Source of the DNA: Treponema sp.
Lineage (GTDB): Bacteria; Spirochaetota; Spirochaetia; Treponematales; Treponemataceae
Length of the DNA stretch: 37,148 nucleotides
Assembly (NCBI GenBank): GCA_017629095.1
Contig: JAGBXW010000105.1
Span: 1-37,148, forward strand
Direction of reading: 5' to 3'
Below, in pieces: positions 23,113 through 32,404 of this stretch. The position numbers and the translations under genes are program-made. The stretch's first letter is position 1. Every line of letters begins with the position of its first letter. The notes under the pieces were generated by a model. The model saw nothing but the letters and a program-made list of their open reading frames with translations. It ran no database searches and had not been told where the DNA came from.

Positions 23113-26100
23113 TTATTTATACAGCTCGATGAGCCGCTGCAAGTGTTCGTAACGAGCCTTTGCAACATCCTCGCTCTTCTTGAACAAGGCTTCTGCACGC
23201 TCTGGGAACTTGCGAGCAAGAGCTGAGTAACGAGTTTCGTTGCTCAAGAACTCACGATAGCTTCCGTCTCCAGCCTTGGAAGTAAGGGTGAAGGGGTTCT
23301 TTCCTTCGGCCTTCAAGGCGGGGTTGAAGCTGAACAAGTTCCAATAACCAGACTTAACAGCATTCTTCAAGGTATCCTGACAATGGCGCATACCACCAGA
23401 AATACCATGGATCTCACAAGGTGAGTAGGCAATGATTACAGATGGTCCCTGATACTCTTCTGCCTCTACGATAGCCTTCATTGTCTGAGCAGGATTTGCT
23501 CCAAGACCAATCTGTGCTACGTAAACATATCCATAGCTCATGGCGATATCGGCCAAAGACTTCTTGCCAACAGCCTTACCAGAAGCGGCAAACTGACAAA
23601 TCTCACCAATGTTAGAAGCCTTAGAAGCCTGTCCACCAGTGTTGGAGTACATTTCGGTATCGAATACCAAGATGTTTACGTCTTCGCCAGAAGCAATAAC
23701 GTGGTCCAAACCACCGAATCCGATGTCGTAGGCCCATCCGTCACCACCCATAATCCAGGTAGACTTCTTGCCCAAGTAGTCCTTGCTTTCCAAGATTTCC
23801 TTGGCAGTGGCACAACCGCACTTCTCCAACTCTGCAATCAATGCATTTGTAGGAGCAACGTTTGCACGGGTATTGTTCTTTGTTTCCATGAACTTGGCAA
23901 TAGCATCCTTGAGGGAAGCAGAAGCCTCGTTTCCAGCAGCCAAAGTTTCCAACTTAGCAATCAGGCCGTCACGGAGGTACTTCTGAGCCAAGTGGATACC
24001 CAATCCGTATTCAGCGTTATCCTCGAACAAGGAGTTAGACCAAGCTGGTCCCTTCTTTGTATCCTTGTTGATGGTGTAAGGACAGGTAGCAGCAGGTCCA
24101 CCCCAGATGGAGGAACAACCTGTAGCATTTGCAATGTACATCTGCTCACCAAAGAGCTGTGTGGTAAGGCGGGAATATGCAGTTTCGGCACAACCAGCAC
24201 AAGCACCAGAGAACTCCAACAGAGGCTGTACAAACTGAGATCCCTTGGGAGTCAGCTCGTTGATACCAGCATCGTCCTTCTTGCTAACGTTAGCCACCAA
24301 GTAGTCCCAAACAGGCTGCAAGGGCAATTCCTGTGCCTGAGGTACCATTTCGATAGCGTCGGTAGGACAAACGGTGATACATTCGCAACAACCAGTACAA
24401 TCCAAAGCAGAAACGCTGAGGGTATACTTGTATTTTCCAGCCTTGGGCTTAAGATCCATAACTTCCAAGTTGGAAGGACCAGCCTGAACTTCTTCGTCAC
24501 TCAACAAGAATGGACGAATTGTGGCATGAGAACAAACGAATGCACAGTTGTTACACTGAATACACTTTTCAGCAGTCCAGTGAGGAACAGTAACAGCAGT
24601 TCCACGTTTTTCGTAGGCAGAAGCACCCAATTCAAACTGACCATTTGCATAGTCAACAAAGGCAGAAACAGGCAAGCTGTCGCCGTCCATCAAGTTTACG
24701 GTATCCATGATGCTTTCAACCATCTTGATGGTCTTGGCCTCACCCTTCAATACCTTCTTCTCTACGTTATCTGTTGCATTTGCCCAGTCAGCAGGAACAA
24801 CAACTTCGTGAATAGCATTGCAACCAGCATCAATAGCCTGGCAGTTCATGTCTACAACGTTCTGTCCCTTGCGAGCAAACTTTGCAATAACCTTTTCTTT
24901 CATGTGGCCCAAAGCTTCTTCTACTGGCAACACGTTGGCCAACTTGAAGAATGCAGACTGGAGAACGGTACTGGTGCGCTTGCCCAATCCGATTTCGGTG
25001 GCAATCTTCACTGCATCAACGGTATATACCTTGATGTTGTTCTTGGCAATGTACTGCTTTGCATCAGCATGGAGGTGCTGGCCTAATTCTTCGTCAGACC
25101 ACTGACAGTTAATCAAGAACTTTCCGCCTGGCTTAACGTCCTGAACCATCTTGTATCCCTTGATGATGTAGGACTGGTTGTGACAGGCCACCAAGTCAGC
25201 CTGGCTAACGTAGTAGGCACTGCGAATGTGATGATCGCCAAAGCGCAGGTGGGAAATGGTAATACCACCAGTCTTCTTGGAGTCATACTGGAAGTAAGCC
25301 TGAATATACTTGTCGGTGTAGTCACCGATGATTTTTGTGGAGTCCTTGTTGGCACCAACAGTTCCGTCTCCACCGATACCCCAGAATTTACATTCAACAG
25401 TTCCTTCTGCTGCGGTAATGGGAGCAGGCTTAACCTCTGGCAAGCTGAGGTTGGTAACATCGTCCACGATACCAACGGTAAAGCGAGGCTTGGGAGCATC
25501 CTTTTCCAATTCCTTGTAAATAGCGAATACGCTGGAAGGAGGAGTGTCCTTGGAGCTCAAGCCGTAGCGACCACCAACCAATACGATGTCGTTGAGTTTT
25601 GCTTCCCACAAAGTAGTGGCAACGTCCAAGAAGAGAGGCTCACCCAGAGAACCGGGCTCTTTAGTTCTATCAAGAACAGCCACCTTCTTTACAGTCTTAG
25701 GCAGCACCTTCAAGAAGGCTTCAGAAACCCATGGGCGATAGAGGCGAACCTTAATCAGACCAACCTTCTCTCCACGAGCATTCAAGTAGTCAATAACTTC
25801 TTCAGAAACGTCACAGATGGAACCCATGGCCACGATTACGCGGTCGGCATCTTCTGCACCATAGTAATTGAACAAGTCATAATTTGTACCCAACTTTACG
25901 TTAATCTTTGCCATGTACTTACGTACAACTTCTGGCAATGCGTTGTAAACGGGGTTGCAAGCCTCACGATGCTGGAAGAAGACGTCTCCGTTTTCGTGGG
26001 AACCGCGCATTACAGGATGGTTGGGGTTCAAGGAGTTATCACGGAAAGCCTTCAAGGCATCCATGTTCATCATTTCTTTTAGGTCAGCATAATCCCAGGT

Positions 26101-26652
26101 CTCAATCTTCTGAATCTCGTGGGATGTGCGGAATCCGTCAAAAAAGTTCAGGAAGGGAACACGACCTTCCAATGCTGCCAAGTGGGCAACAGGAGCCAAG
26201 TCCATGATTTCCTGGGCATTTGATTCTGCCAACATGGCAAAACCAGTCTGACGACAGGCGTATACGTCGGAATGATCACCGAAGATACTCAAAGCCTGAG
26301 TTGCAACGGTTCGGGCAGAAACATGGAATACACCAGGCAACTGCTCACCAGCAATCTTATACATGTTAGGAATCATCAACAAGAGACCCTGAGATGCGGT
26401 GAAAGTTGTAGTCATAGCACCGGCAGCCAATGAACCGTGAACTGTTCCTGCAGCTCCAGCCTCTGACTGCATTTCCACAACCTTTGTTTCGGTTCCGTAA
26501 ATGTTCTTCAAACCGTTTGCTGACCACTGGTCAACAAAATCAGCCATTGGTGATGATGGAGTAATAGGGTAAATGCCTGCCACTTCTGTAAATGCATATG
26601 CAACGTGGGATGCAGCCTGATTTCCATCCATCGAATGTTTTTCTCTGGACAT
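23113..26652 (-). CDS. nifJ: Pyruvate:ferredoxin (flavodoxin) oxidoreductase, single-chain
   Basis: 1179 residues, the normal length for the one-chain enzyme. It converts pyruvate and CoA to acetyl-CoA and CO2, passing electrons to ferredoxin or flavodoxin in the cytosol; it is central to anaerobic fermentation. Domains in order: pyruvate-binding N-terminal domain (AGIYPITPSSPMADF), CoA-binding domain, then two [4Fe-4S] clusters: CIQCNNCAFVC (about 696) and CTGCCECITVC (about 750). The TPP domain follows with proximal-cluster cysteines CAGCAE (about 813) and NATGCSS, and the TPP/Mg motif GDGWAYDIGFGG ... TEMYSNTGGQASKAS (about 970-1010). AGGAGG is four bases before the ATG. The gene is monocistronic with its own promoter and terminator. 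Confidence 0.97.
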   Translation of the reverse strand: MSREKHSMDGNQAASHVAYAFTEVAGIYPITPSSPMADFVDQWSANGLKNIYGTETKVVEMQSEAGAAGTVHGSLAAGAMTTTFTASQGLLLMIPNMYKIAGEQLPGVFHVSARTVATQALSIFGDHSDVYACRQTGFAMLAESNAQEIMDLAPVAHLAALEGRVPFLNFFDGFRTSHEIQKIETWDYADLKEMMNMDALKAFRDNSLNPNHPVMRGSHENGDVFFQHREACNPVYNALPEVVRKYMAKINVKLGTNYDLFNYYGAEDADRVIVAMGSICDVSEEVIDYLNARGEKVGLIKVRLYRPWVSEAFLKVLPKTVKKVAVLDRTKEPGSLGEPLFLDVATTLWEAKLNDIVLVGGRYGLSSKDTPPSSVFAIYKELEKDAPKPRFTVGIVDDVTNLSLPEVKPAPITAAEGTVECKFWGIGGDGTVGANKDSTKIIGDYTDKYIQAYFQYDSKKTGGITISHLRFGDHHIRSAYYVSQADLVACHNQSYIIKGYKMVQDVKPGGKFLINCQWSDEELGQHLHADAKQYIAKNNIKVYTVDAVKIATEIGLGKRTSTVLQSAFFKLANVLPVEEALGHMKEKVIAKFARKGQNVVDMNCQAIDAGCNAIHEVVVPADWANATDNVEKKVLKGEAKTIKMVESIMDTVNLMDGDSLPVSAFVDYANGQFELGASAYEKRGTAVTVPHWTAEKCIQCNNCAFVCSHATIRPFLLSDEEVQAGPSNLEVMDLKPKAGKYKYTLSVSALDCTGCCECITVCPTDAIEMVPQAQELPLQPVWDYLVANVSKKDDAGINELTPKGSQFVQPLLEFSGACAGCAETAYSRLTTQLFGEQMYIANATGCSSIWGGPAATCPYTINKDTKKGPAWSNSLFEDNAEYGLGIHLAQKYLRDGLIAKLETLAAGNEASASLKDAIAKFMETKNNTRANVAPTNALIAELEKCGCATAKEILESKDYLGKKSTWIMGGDGWAYDIGFGGLDHVIASGEDVNILVFDTEMYSNTGGQASKASNIGEICQFAASGKAVGKKSLADIAMSYGYVYVAQIGLGANPAQTMKAIVEAEEYQGPSVIIAYSPCEIHGISGGMRHCQDTLKNAVKSGYWNLFSFNPALKAEGKNPFTLTSKAGDGSYREFLSNETRYSALARKFPERAEALFKKSEDVAKARYEHLQRLIELYK

Positions 26653-26694
26653 ATAGCCTCCTAATTGAATTTATACCTAAACTAGATAATTAGT

Positions 26695-26723
26695 AGGATA
26701 CACCGACTAGCCAATTATTTCAA
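26695..26723 (-). promoter_or_regulatory. Predicted promoter of the pyruvate:ferredoxin oxidoreductase gene
   Basis: TTGAAA (26723-26718), 17-base spacer, TATCCT (26700-26695), with a leader of about 35 bases carrying AGGAGG. Confidence 0.55.
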
Positions 26724-26842
26724 GGGAAAAACGAAATCTACAATATTTTTTTATCTATAAATTTTAAATATTAAATTTTTCCCAGACTTTTTGTGGTAGC
26801 CCTTTTGTGAACATTAAAAATTTATAAAATCCGGGATTTATA

Positions 26843-26871
26843 TTGTAAAAAAAGCAGGGAAAAATAATAAT
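26843..26871 (+). promoter_or_regulatory. Possible promoter of the patatin gene
   Basis: TTGTAA (26843-26848), 17-base spacer, AATAAT (26866-26871), nine bases before the ATG at 26881. The region is extremely AT-rich, so chance matches are likely. If real, the mRNA has almost no leader, matching the missing Shine-Dalgarno sequence. Confidence 0.35.
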
Positions 26872-26880
26872 ATACATATT

Positions 26881-29292
26881 ATGAAACGGAATTCATCTAA
26901 GAGCATTACATATCTTTGTATTTATATACTGTTTTTTATTGTTTTTATTACCAGTAGCTTTTCTCAAACAGAAAATTCCCAACAGACAAAAACAAGGCCC
27001 TCTATAGCCTTAGTTTTAGGAGGAGGGGGTGCTAAGGGCTTTGGGATTATTCCTGTCTTAGAAGTAATAGAGGAATTAGGAATTCCAATCGATATGGTAA
27101 TCGGAAATAGTATAGGAGCAATTGTAGGAGGCCTGTACTCCATCGGCTATACTCCGGCAGAAATTCATCAAATAACAGATGACATAAACTGGGCCAGTAT
27201 TTTTTCAGACAGAACAGAATCTCCCTTAGAATCCTTGCTTGAATCAAGAAGCATAGCATCTTCTCCTTTTTCTATAAAATTTAAGAAGGATTTTTCTATT
27301 GAAACAAACGGTGGCTTTTCCTCAGGCCAAAATGCCCACCTCTTATTCAAACAATTATCCGTAAAGATTCCTTCCTACATCGATTTTGATAGCCTTCCCA
27401 TTCCCTTCCGAGCAACAGCGGTAAATCTCGTCACAGGAAAATTAGAGTTGATTGGCAGCGGAGACCTTGCAGAAGCGCTTCGCAGCAGCATGAGTATACC
27501 TGGCGTATTCCAGCCCTTTCCCATTGACGATAAACTCTATGTAGACGGATTTGTGCGCAACAACCTCCCCATTCAACAAGCAAGAGACATGGGCTACGAT
27601 ATCATCATTTCAGTATCGTTAGATAGGGCATTAAAAGATAACTCAGAAGATTTTGCCAGTACTCCATTTAGTACATTACTCCAAGTGGCCCTTATTGTTA
27701 CAAGTGCGGGGAATCCAGAACAGCTCGAATTGGCCGATTTGGTGATTTATCCACCAGTGGATGACTATACCATGATGGATTTTCCCAAAGCACGAGAAAT
27801 TTACGCAAAATCTGAAAAACAAAAAAACAAATATCGTACAGCCTTGGAAAAACTACTCCCTCTCATTTATCCCGACACAGAGGGCAAGAATACATCAAGT
27901 TTAAATACAAACCAGGCAGAACAAAGTATTTCTCATCACAATACAGAAAATATCACCCGTAATCATTTTTCTTTTACGCCGTCTCATCCTTTTTCAGAAG
28001 AAAAAGAAGGACTCTATGCAAGCATTCCATACATCGTGCCCAATCGTATTGTACTCTACGGTGCAGTAAAATCAGATGAAGCATTTATACATGAAGTATT
28101 TAAACGAATTAAAGGGAAATCCCTTACTCCAACAAATCTGAAATTTTTAGTAAATTCCATTTATAATACAGGAAATTATTCCTTAGTACTCCCACGAGTT
28201 GATGTGCGTCCTCAGCAAACTGTTATTGAAATACGGTTACAGCAAAAAGAAAAAGAAAATTGGATTATTATTCCCAATGCTACTTTTATGGGAACACTCA
28301 CAGATGATTCTATTACAAAGCTCACCTTATCACTAGATTTACAATTCCGGGGATTAACGGGCACTGGTTCTGTAATGTCTTTTAAAACAACCGCTATTAA
28401 CAACTTTGGAGCGTCTTGGTTATATCTCCAACCACTTGGCCCCCATGCCTATTTACAATTATCAGCCGCAGCCCACCTAGATCAAGAATTTATCACCTCA
28501 GGTTTTACCTCACGAACAATTACTGCTGACAAGTTTGCATATACAAACATCGATTTCTTGTGGGGACTTAAATTTAACGAAAAACATAAAATTCAAACAG
28601 GAGGCGCCATCTATTGGATTAATACAGAAGAAGTAAATAATCCTGACCTAGAAGCTCGATTTGAACTTTATCCAGATAGCATAGTAAATAGTGTAGCTCC
28701 ATTAAATATACGCTATACCTTTTCTACCTTTGACACCCCCATCTTTCCCAACAAAGGCTTTTATGTTCGACTGGATTCCACAGGGGTGTTCCCCATTATG
28801 AACAAAAATGTTCCAGTGGCATTTAACATGACAAAGCTCGATTTTAGTGCTGCTATCCCTGTGGCTCCCAAATTCAGTTTGATTATAAATACTATGGCAG
28901 CCTCTGATCCAAGCTTACAGTTGGAACAAATTCCCAATTTGATTCCATTTTTTGGATTAACCTTGGGAGACAGAATGTTTTTTCCAAATATTTCTGGAAG
29001 CCAGAAATACGGTACACAAAAATTTGCAGCCCAAGCAGTATTACAATTCCAGCCTTGGGATGACATTACTGTAATAGGAGGCCAGCTTTTCTTTAACATC
29101 ACAGGAACAGCAGGTATCATCGCAATGAATTACAAAGATTTTTCTACCGATGGTATAAACTGGAATGCTTCTATTGGGGCTGGCTTGCGTATCAATAAAA
29201 CTTTTAGCGTTATGTTACGAGTGGGTTCAGGAACTACCCACCGAAAAGTTATGCCCTTTATCTCACTAGACATTGGAAGCATTCGATACTAA
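26881..29292 (+). CDS. Patatin-like phospholipase with POTRA and 16-strand-type barrel (type Vd secretion, PlpD-like)
   Basis: 803 residues. Signal peptide to about residue 29. The patatin domain (about 40-310) has the oxyanion motif GGGGAKG (47-53), the nucleophile elbow GNSIG (Ser77) and catalytic Asp222 in VDGFVRNN, so the Ser-Asp dyad is intact. A linker leads to a POTRA-like domain (about 380-455, IHEVFKRIKGKSLTPTNLKF, YNTGNYSLVLPRVD) and a BamA/Omp85-type barrel that includes YTFSTFDTPIFPNKGFYVRL and ends SLDIGSIRY with a terminal aromatic. This order matches type Vd autotransporters that carry a phospholipase to the surface. The ATG at 26881 has no nearby Shine-Dalgarno site; GCAGGGA is about 20 bases upstream. 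An ABC ATPase gene follows 15 bases later. Confidence 0.92.
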   Translation: MKRNSSKSITYLCIYILFFIVFITSSFSQTENSQQTKTRPSIALVLGGGGAKGFGIIPVLEVIEELGIPIDMVIGNSIGAIVGGLYSIGYTPAEIHQITDDINWASIFSDRTESPLESLLESRSIASSPFSIKFKKDFSIETNGGFSSGQNAHLLFKQLSVKIPSYIDFDSLPIPFRATAVNLVTGKLELIGSGDLAEALRSSMSIPGVFQPFPIDDKLYVDGFVRNNLPIQQARDMGYDIIISVSLDRALKDNSEDFASTPFSTLLQVALIVTSAGNPEQLELADLVIYPPVDDYTMMDFPKAREIYAKSEKQKNKYRTALEKLLPLIYPDTEGKNTSSLNTNQAEQSISHHNTENITRNHFSFTPSHPFSEEKEGLYASIPYIVPNRIVLYGAVKSDEAFIHEVFKRIKGKSLTPTNLKFLVNSIYNTGNYSLVLPRVDVRPQQTVIEIRLQQKEKENWIIIPNATFMGTLTDDSITKLTLSLDLQFRGLTGTGSVMSFKTTAINNFGASWLYLQPLGPHAYLQLSAAAHLDQEFITSGFTSRTITADKFAYTNIDFLWGLKFNEKHKIQTGGAIYWINTEEVNNPDLEARFELYPDSIVNSVAPLNIRYTFSTFDTPIFPNKGFYVRLDSTGVFPIMNKNVPVAFNMTKLDFSAAIPVAPKFSLIINTMAASDPSLQLEQIPNLIPFFGLTLGDRMFFPNISGSQKYGTQKFAAQAVLQFQPWDDITVIGGQLFFNITGTAGIIAMNYKDFSTDGINWNASIGAGLRINKTFSVMLRVGSGTTHRKVMPFISLDIGSIRY

Positions 29293-29307
29293 TGAAAAGG
29301 AAAGAGC

Positions 29308-30165
29308 ATGAAGCAAGAACTACAGCAAAAAGATTTTCCACAGGATTTCATTACATTTCAGGACATATCATTTGCCTATCCTCCAATCGAGGATGAGGAA
29401 GACTTGGCAGTAAAACCTATCTTTCAGCATTTTACTGCTACCCTCCCAGGGGGATTTGTTAGTTTGGTGGGGCCAAATGCTTCTGGCAAATCCACCTTTA
29501 TGTTGCTGGCAGCAGGCAGACTTTTGCCCCAGCAGGGAAAGATTTTTTTGTTGGGAAAGAATACTTGCCAGATGACGGAAGAGGAACGAAGCCTTTTTGC
29601 CTCTTTCATTTATCAAAACATGGAATTTGATACAGAAGAGCCTGTTGCCCAGCTTTTAGAACAGGTGTATCGCAATGGAGCTTTTGAGGGAAATTGCCCA
29701 CCGATTCAAAGCCACACACAGGACTTGCTGGAAGAAATTATAGAGGTACTGGAGCTTCAGGAATTAAAGGAAAAGCCCCTGAAAACCCTTTCCAAGGGGC
29801 AGATGCAACGGGTAATTTTAGCCTTTTCTCTATTGTACGGTAGCAAGAGTATTTTTATGGACGAGCCCTTGTTTGCACTGGAAAACAACCACAAGCACAA
29901 GATTTTAACCTACATCAAAAGCTACTGCCACCAGCTGGGAATTACTATTTATATTTCCATGCACGAGCTAGAGCTAAGCAGAATGTATCCAGATAATGTA
30001 CTTTTGTTCTATCCCAATCGCGATATGGATTTTGGCTCCCCAGACGAGATACTGACACCCCAAGCCCTAGAAAAAGCATACGGAGTGCCAGCAGCCATGT
30101 TAAAGGATGCAGAAAGCCTTACCCGAAAAAACTTGCAGGAACAATACGAAAATCAGTCCTTGTAA
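29308..30165 (+). CDS. ABC transporter ATP-binding protein without a nearby permease
   Basis: 285 residues. Walker A GPNASGKST, signature LSKGQMQRV (variant of LSGGQ), Walker B SIFMDEPLFAL and an H-loop His in SMHELE are all present, so ATP hydrolysis is expected. The usual Asp after Walker B is Glu-Pro normal (DEP), but the D-loop is atypical (FALEN). General look is that of importer ATPases of the FepC/BtuD or cobalt type, but this is not decisive. ATG at 29308 follows AAGGAAAGAG, 15 bases after the patatin stop, so the two are probably cotranscribed. No membrane or binding component is encoded within reach. The last 13 bases overlap the convergent gene at 30153-30506. Confidence 0.87.
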   Translation: MKQELQQKDFPQDFITFQDISFAYPPIEDEEDLAVKPIFQHFTATLPGGFVSLVGPNASGKSTFMLLAAGRLLPQQGKIFLLGKNTCQMTEEERSLFASFIYQNMEFDTEEPVAQLLEQVYRNGAFEGNCPPIQSHTQDLLEEIIEVLELQELKEKPLKTLSKGQMQRVILAFSLLYGSKSIFMDEPLFALENNHKHKILTYIKSYCHQLGITIYISMHELELSRMYPDNVLLFYPNRDMDFGSPDEILTPQALEKAYGVPAAMLKDAESLTRKNLQEQYENQSL

Positions 30166-30506
30166 GGATGATATTTTTCTACGTGGATTTTTCCGCCAGA
30201 AAGAGTTTGAAAGCCTGCAGGCTGTCCTTCTGGAACTGGTTCTAACAGGCCAGAAATTTCTAGGAGGATTCCCTGCAGGTTCCTAAGCTCATTTAACTCT
30301 GCTTCGGAAGCTTCAAGTCCATATTCCACTCCCTTGTTATCTACAAAACCTAGCCACGTATGGGGCTCATTTCCATACACACCAATTTGCCCCACTACAG
30401 TTACGGGCTCCAATTTGGCAGATTCCACCTTGTCCCTCCCACTAAAAGAAAAAAGAGAAAGGGAAAGCGCAACAAATACGACCGTCAGCGAACAAAATAG
30501 CTTCAT
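30153..30506 (-). CDS. Small exported protein of unknown function
   Basis: 117 residues. Signal peptide MKLFCSLTVVFVALSLSLFS with no clear lipobox Cys after it. The mature part is a compact domain (PVTVVGQIGVYGNEPHTWLG, GVEYGLEASEAELNELRNLQ, LLEISGLLEP), which looks like a small OB-like beta-barrel with one helix. It has its own SD, AGGAGG, overlapping the stop codon of the metallopeptidase gene upstream, so it is the last gene of that operon. It overlaps the ABC ATPase gene tail to tail by 13 bases. I cannot name the family; small OB-fold (BOF-like) exported proteins are one possibility. Confidence 0.8.
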   Translation of the reverse strand: MKLFCSLTVVFVALSLSLFSFSGRDKVESAKLEPVTVVGQIGVYGNEPHTWLGFVDNKGVEYGLEASEAELNELRNLQGILLEISGLLEPVPEGQPAGFQTLSGGKIHVEKYHPYKD

Positions 30507-30515
30507 TTTTGCCTC

Positions 30516-32360
30516 CTACTTTTTTCTGGGTTGAATCAACAGATACACTTTTTCACTGGAATTTACTGGACTACTAAAGGTCAACGCTAAACTGCCAGCA
30601 GAATTAGTATTACCTACTTTATGTAGCGTAAATCCATAAGGCCTCAAGTCCACACGGTTATTGGCATCTGTCTTCAATAAAATTGGGCGGACACTGTGCT
30701 CTCTCCCCAACTCATCTTCTGTCTTCACATTGAAGATATCAATGGCTTTCATTTTTCCATTAATGCCATCTACGCTTTTGTTAAAACTAGGAACAGTAGT
30801 AGATGGATTATCCAACACCAAAGCCTGAACATATTTTTCGAATACTAACTCAAAAGTTTCATTTTTTCCAAGTTTTTTTAAGGCCTGAGTAATGGCTTGT
30901 TGGTCAACATAATTATTAGTGGCAATTTCTTTGATTAACTGAGTTCCACCATAATTTCTGGCCAAGTAAGCACCAAAGGCATAGGCCCCAGCATAGGAAA
31001 TCTGAACATGATTGCCACTAAGCCAATCAGTGAGACCAGAAAGATAATAATACTGACAAAGCCAAGGTAAGCGGGCAATGGGCGAATCTTTGTCCTCAAT
31101 ATTCAAATGCTGCTGAATCATGTCCTCACACACCATGGACATCATCTCGTTAGACCAAGTTTGGGAAACAAGCACCTCTGATTGCATTGTGGCAGACTCC
31201 ATGGAATTCATAGTCTTTTCCCCAAAGTTAATCATGTGCTGAAACTCATGAGCCAAGGTGGAATACAACATTTGGGGAAACGCCGTTAAAAAATACGAGT
31301 CTACGTAGAAATATTTTCCTTCGTTGGTCAGGCCTATGGTGGCATCTCCACTAGTTTGAGCTGAAGAAGTGGTGTAGTAATCCTTTGCCCAGAAATAACC
31401 CAGTGTTCCAGATTGCTGCCCTGACTTGTAGTCCCCCTCAATGTCATAAACTACAATGTTGACCTTTGTACCAGTGTCGCTCACGGTAGAAATATCCACA
31501 ATACCACGAGTATCAATCATTTTATCAGACTCTTTACCAAAAACATCCCGAATCTTGGAATATATATCGTCGAATTTTGTAGCTAAGTTTTGTGCGGCGT
31601 CGGTGTCCACTTTACTTCCAGAAGCAGTTGCCGAGGTGAAGTAGTCATTCACCACCCAAATATTACAATAGGCACCTGTTGCCCGTAGTGTTGCAGGACG
31701 CTTGGTGTAAGTAATCGTTCCCACCAACTTTGATTCAAGACTACTACCGCTACCAGACTTAGGCAAGTCCACCCACAAGTTTTTCTGAGTGCTACCAACA
31801 GTAGCCTTCAGTGGTAACACAGCTTTCATTGGTGTGGAGACATAGGGAAAAGATGATTCATCAGCAAAACGACCACCTTTATCAACGTCACCTCCAAGAA
31901 CTGGTGGCACAAAATCTCTTGCAGGAGCAAAATCCTTACGAATAATACCTGAGCTAGTGATTCCTGAAACATCTTCTAAAGAATCAAGGTCAGAAAGTAG
32001 GTTTCTGTAAGACTCTGGATTCAAGGAGTTTGAAGCAAATTGATTTTCAGCAGAAAGAGTATTAGTAGATACAATATAGCGAGTAGAACGAGCAGGTAGA
32101 GTTTGAGAACTAAAGTTCATCTTAGCCATAAACACATCTACAGGCTGATTTACCTGTACATTTAATGTGCGAACATTATTAGGCAATTCAAACTGCACCT
32201 GAGTTCCATCATAAATGATTGATGTAGTACTACCACTCCAATCACTTTCTGACTGTGCCCCGAGTAAGGCAGCACCAACAGAACTCACAAAATTACAAGA
32301 TGTAATGAAACAAAAAGCAAGGCATCCCAACAGTAAGGCTATTTTTTTGAACAACAACAT
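30516..32360 (-). CDS. M30 (hyicolysin)-like zinc metallopeptidase lipoprotein
   Basis: 614 residues from the ATG at 32360. An upstream ATG (32465) would overlap the glycosyltransferase gene and put a basic tail before the signal. MLLFKKIALLLGCLAFCFITSC is a lipoprotein signal with Cys22 as lipidation site. The zinc motif HEFQHM (His371, Glu372, His375) is followed by WSNEMMSMVCEDM, whose Glu residues include the probable third ligand. This spacing and the YDIEGDYKSGQQSGTLGYFW segment resemble M30/hyicolysin-like peptidases of spirochaetes. It is an exported, membrane-anchored protease; substrate unknown. It lies 44 bases after the glycosyltransferase and 10 before the small exported protein. 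TTG TTG codons follow the ATG, and a -10 box is six bases upstream. Confidence 0.87.
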   Translation of the reverse strand: MLLFKKIALLLGCLAFCFITSCNFVSSVGAALLGAQSESDWSGSTTSIIYDGTQVQFELPNNVRTLNVQVNQPVDVFMAKMNFSSQTLPARSTRYIVSTNTLSAENQFASNSLNPESYRNLLSDLDSLEDVSGITSSGIIRKDFAPARDFVPPVLGGDVDKGGRFADESSFPYVSTPMKAVLPLKATVGSTQKNLWVDLPKSGSGSSLESKLVGTITYTKRPATLRATGAYCNIWVVNDYFTSATASGSKVDTDAAQNLATKFDDIYSKIRDVFGKESDKMIDTRGIVDISTVSDTGTKVNIVVYDIEGDYKSGQQSGTLGYFWAKDYYTTSSAQTSGDATIGLTNEGKYFYVDSYFLTAFPQMLYSTLAHEFQHMINFGEKTMNSMESATMQSEVLVSQTWSNEMMSMVCEDMIQQHLNIEDKDSPIARLPWLCQYYYLSGLTDWLSGNHVQISYAGAYAFGAYLARNYGGTQLIKEIATNNYVDQQAITQALKKLGKNETFELVFEKYVQALVLDNPSTTVPSFNKSVDGINGKMKAIDIFNVKTEDELGREHSVRPILLKTDANNRVDLRPYGFTLHKVGNTNSAGSLALTFSSPVNSSEKVYLLIQPRKK

Positions 32361-32366
32361 ATCCTG

Positions 32367-32395
32367 ATTATACACTACGAATAACTGAGCGTCTA
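32367..32395 (-). promoter_or_regulatory. Predicted internal promoter before the metallopeptidase gene
   Basis: TAGACG (32395-32390), 17-base spacer, consensus TATAAT (32372-32367). CAGGAT then separates it from the ATG at 32360, which would give a leaderless mRNA or a secondary start in the operon. Confidence 0.5.
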
Positions 32396-32404
32396 GGAAA
32401 AGTC

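Noticed and set aside
23701..25086. Long plus-strand open frame (461 codons) opposite the pyruvate oxidoreductase gene, and a similar one at 25180-26082
   Set aside because: They are antisense to a highly conserved, codon-biased gene; the translations have no domain pattern and no ribosome-binding site stands out.
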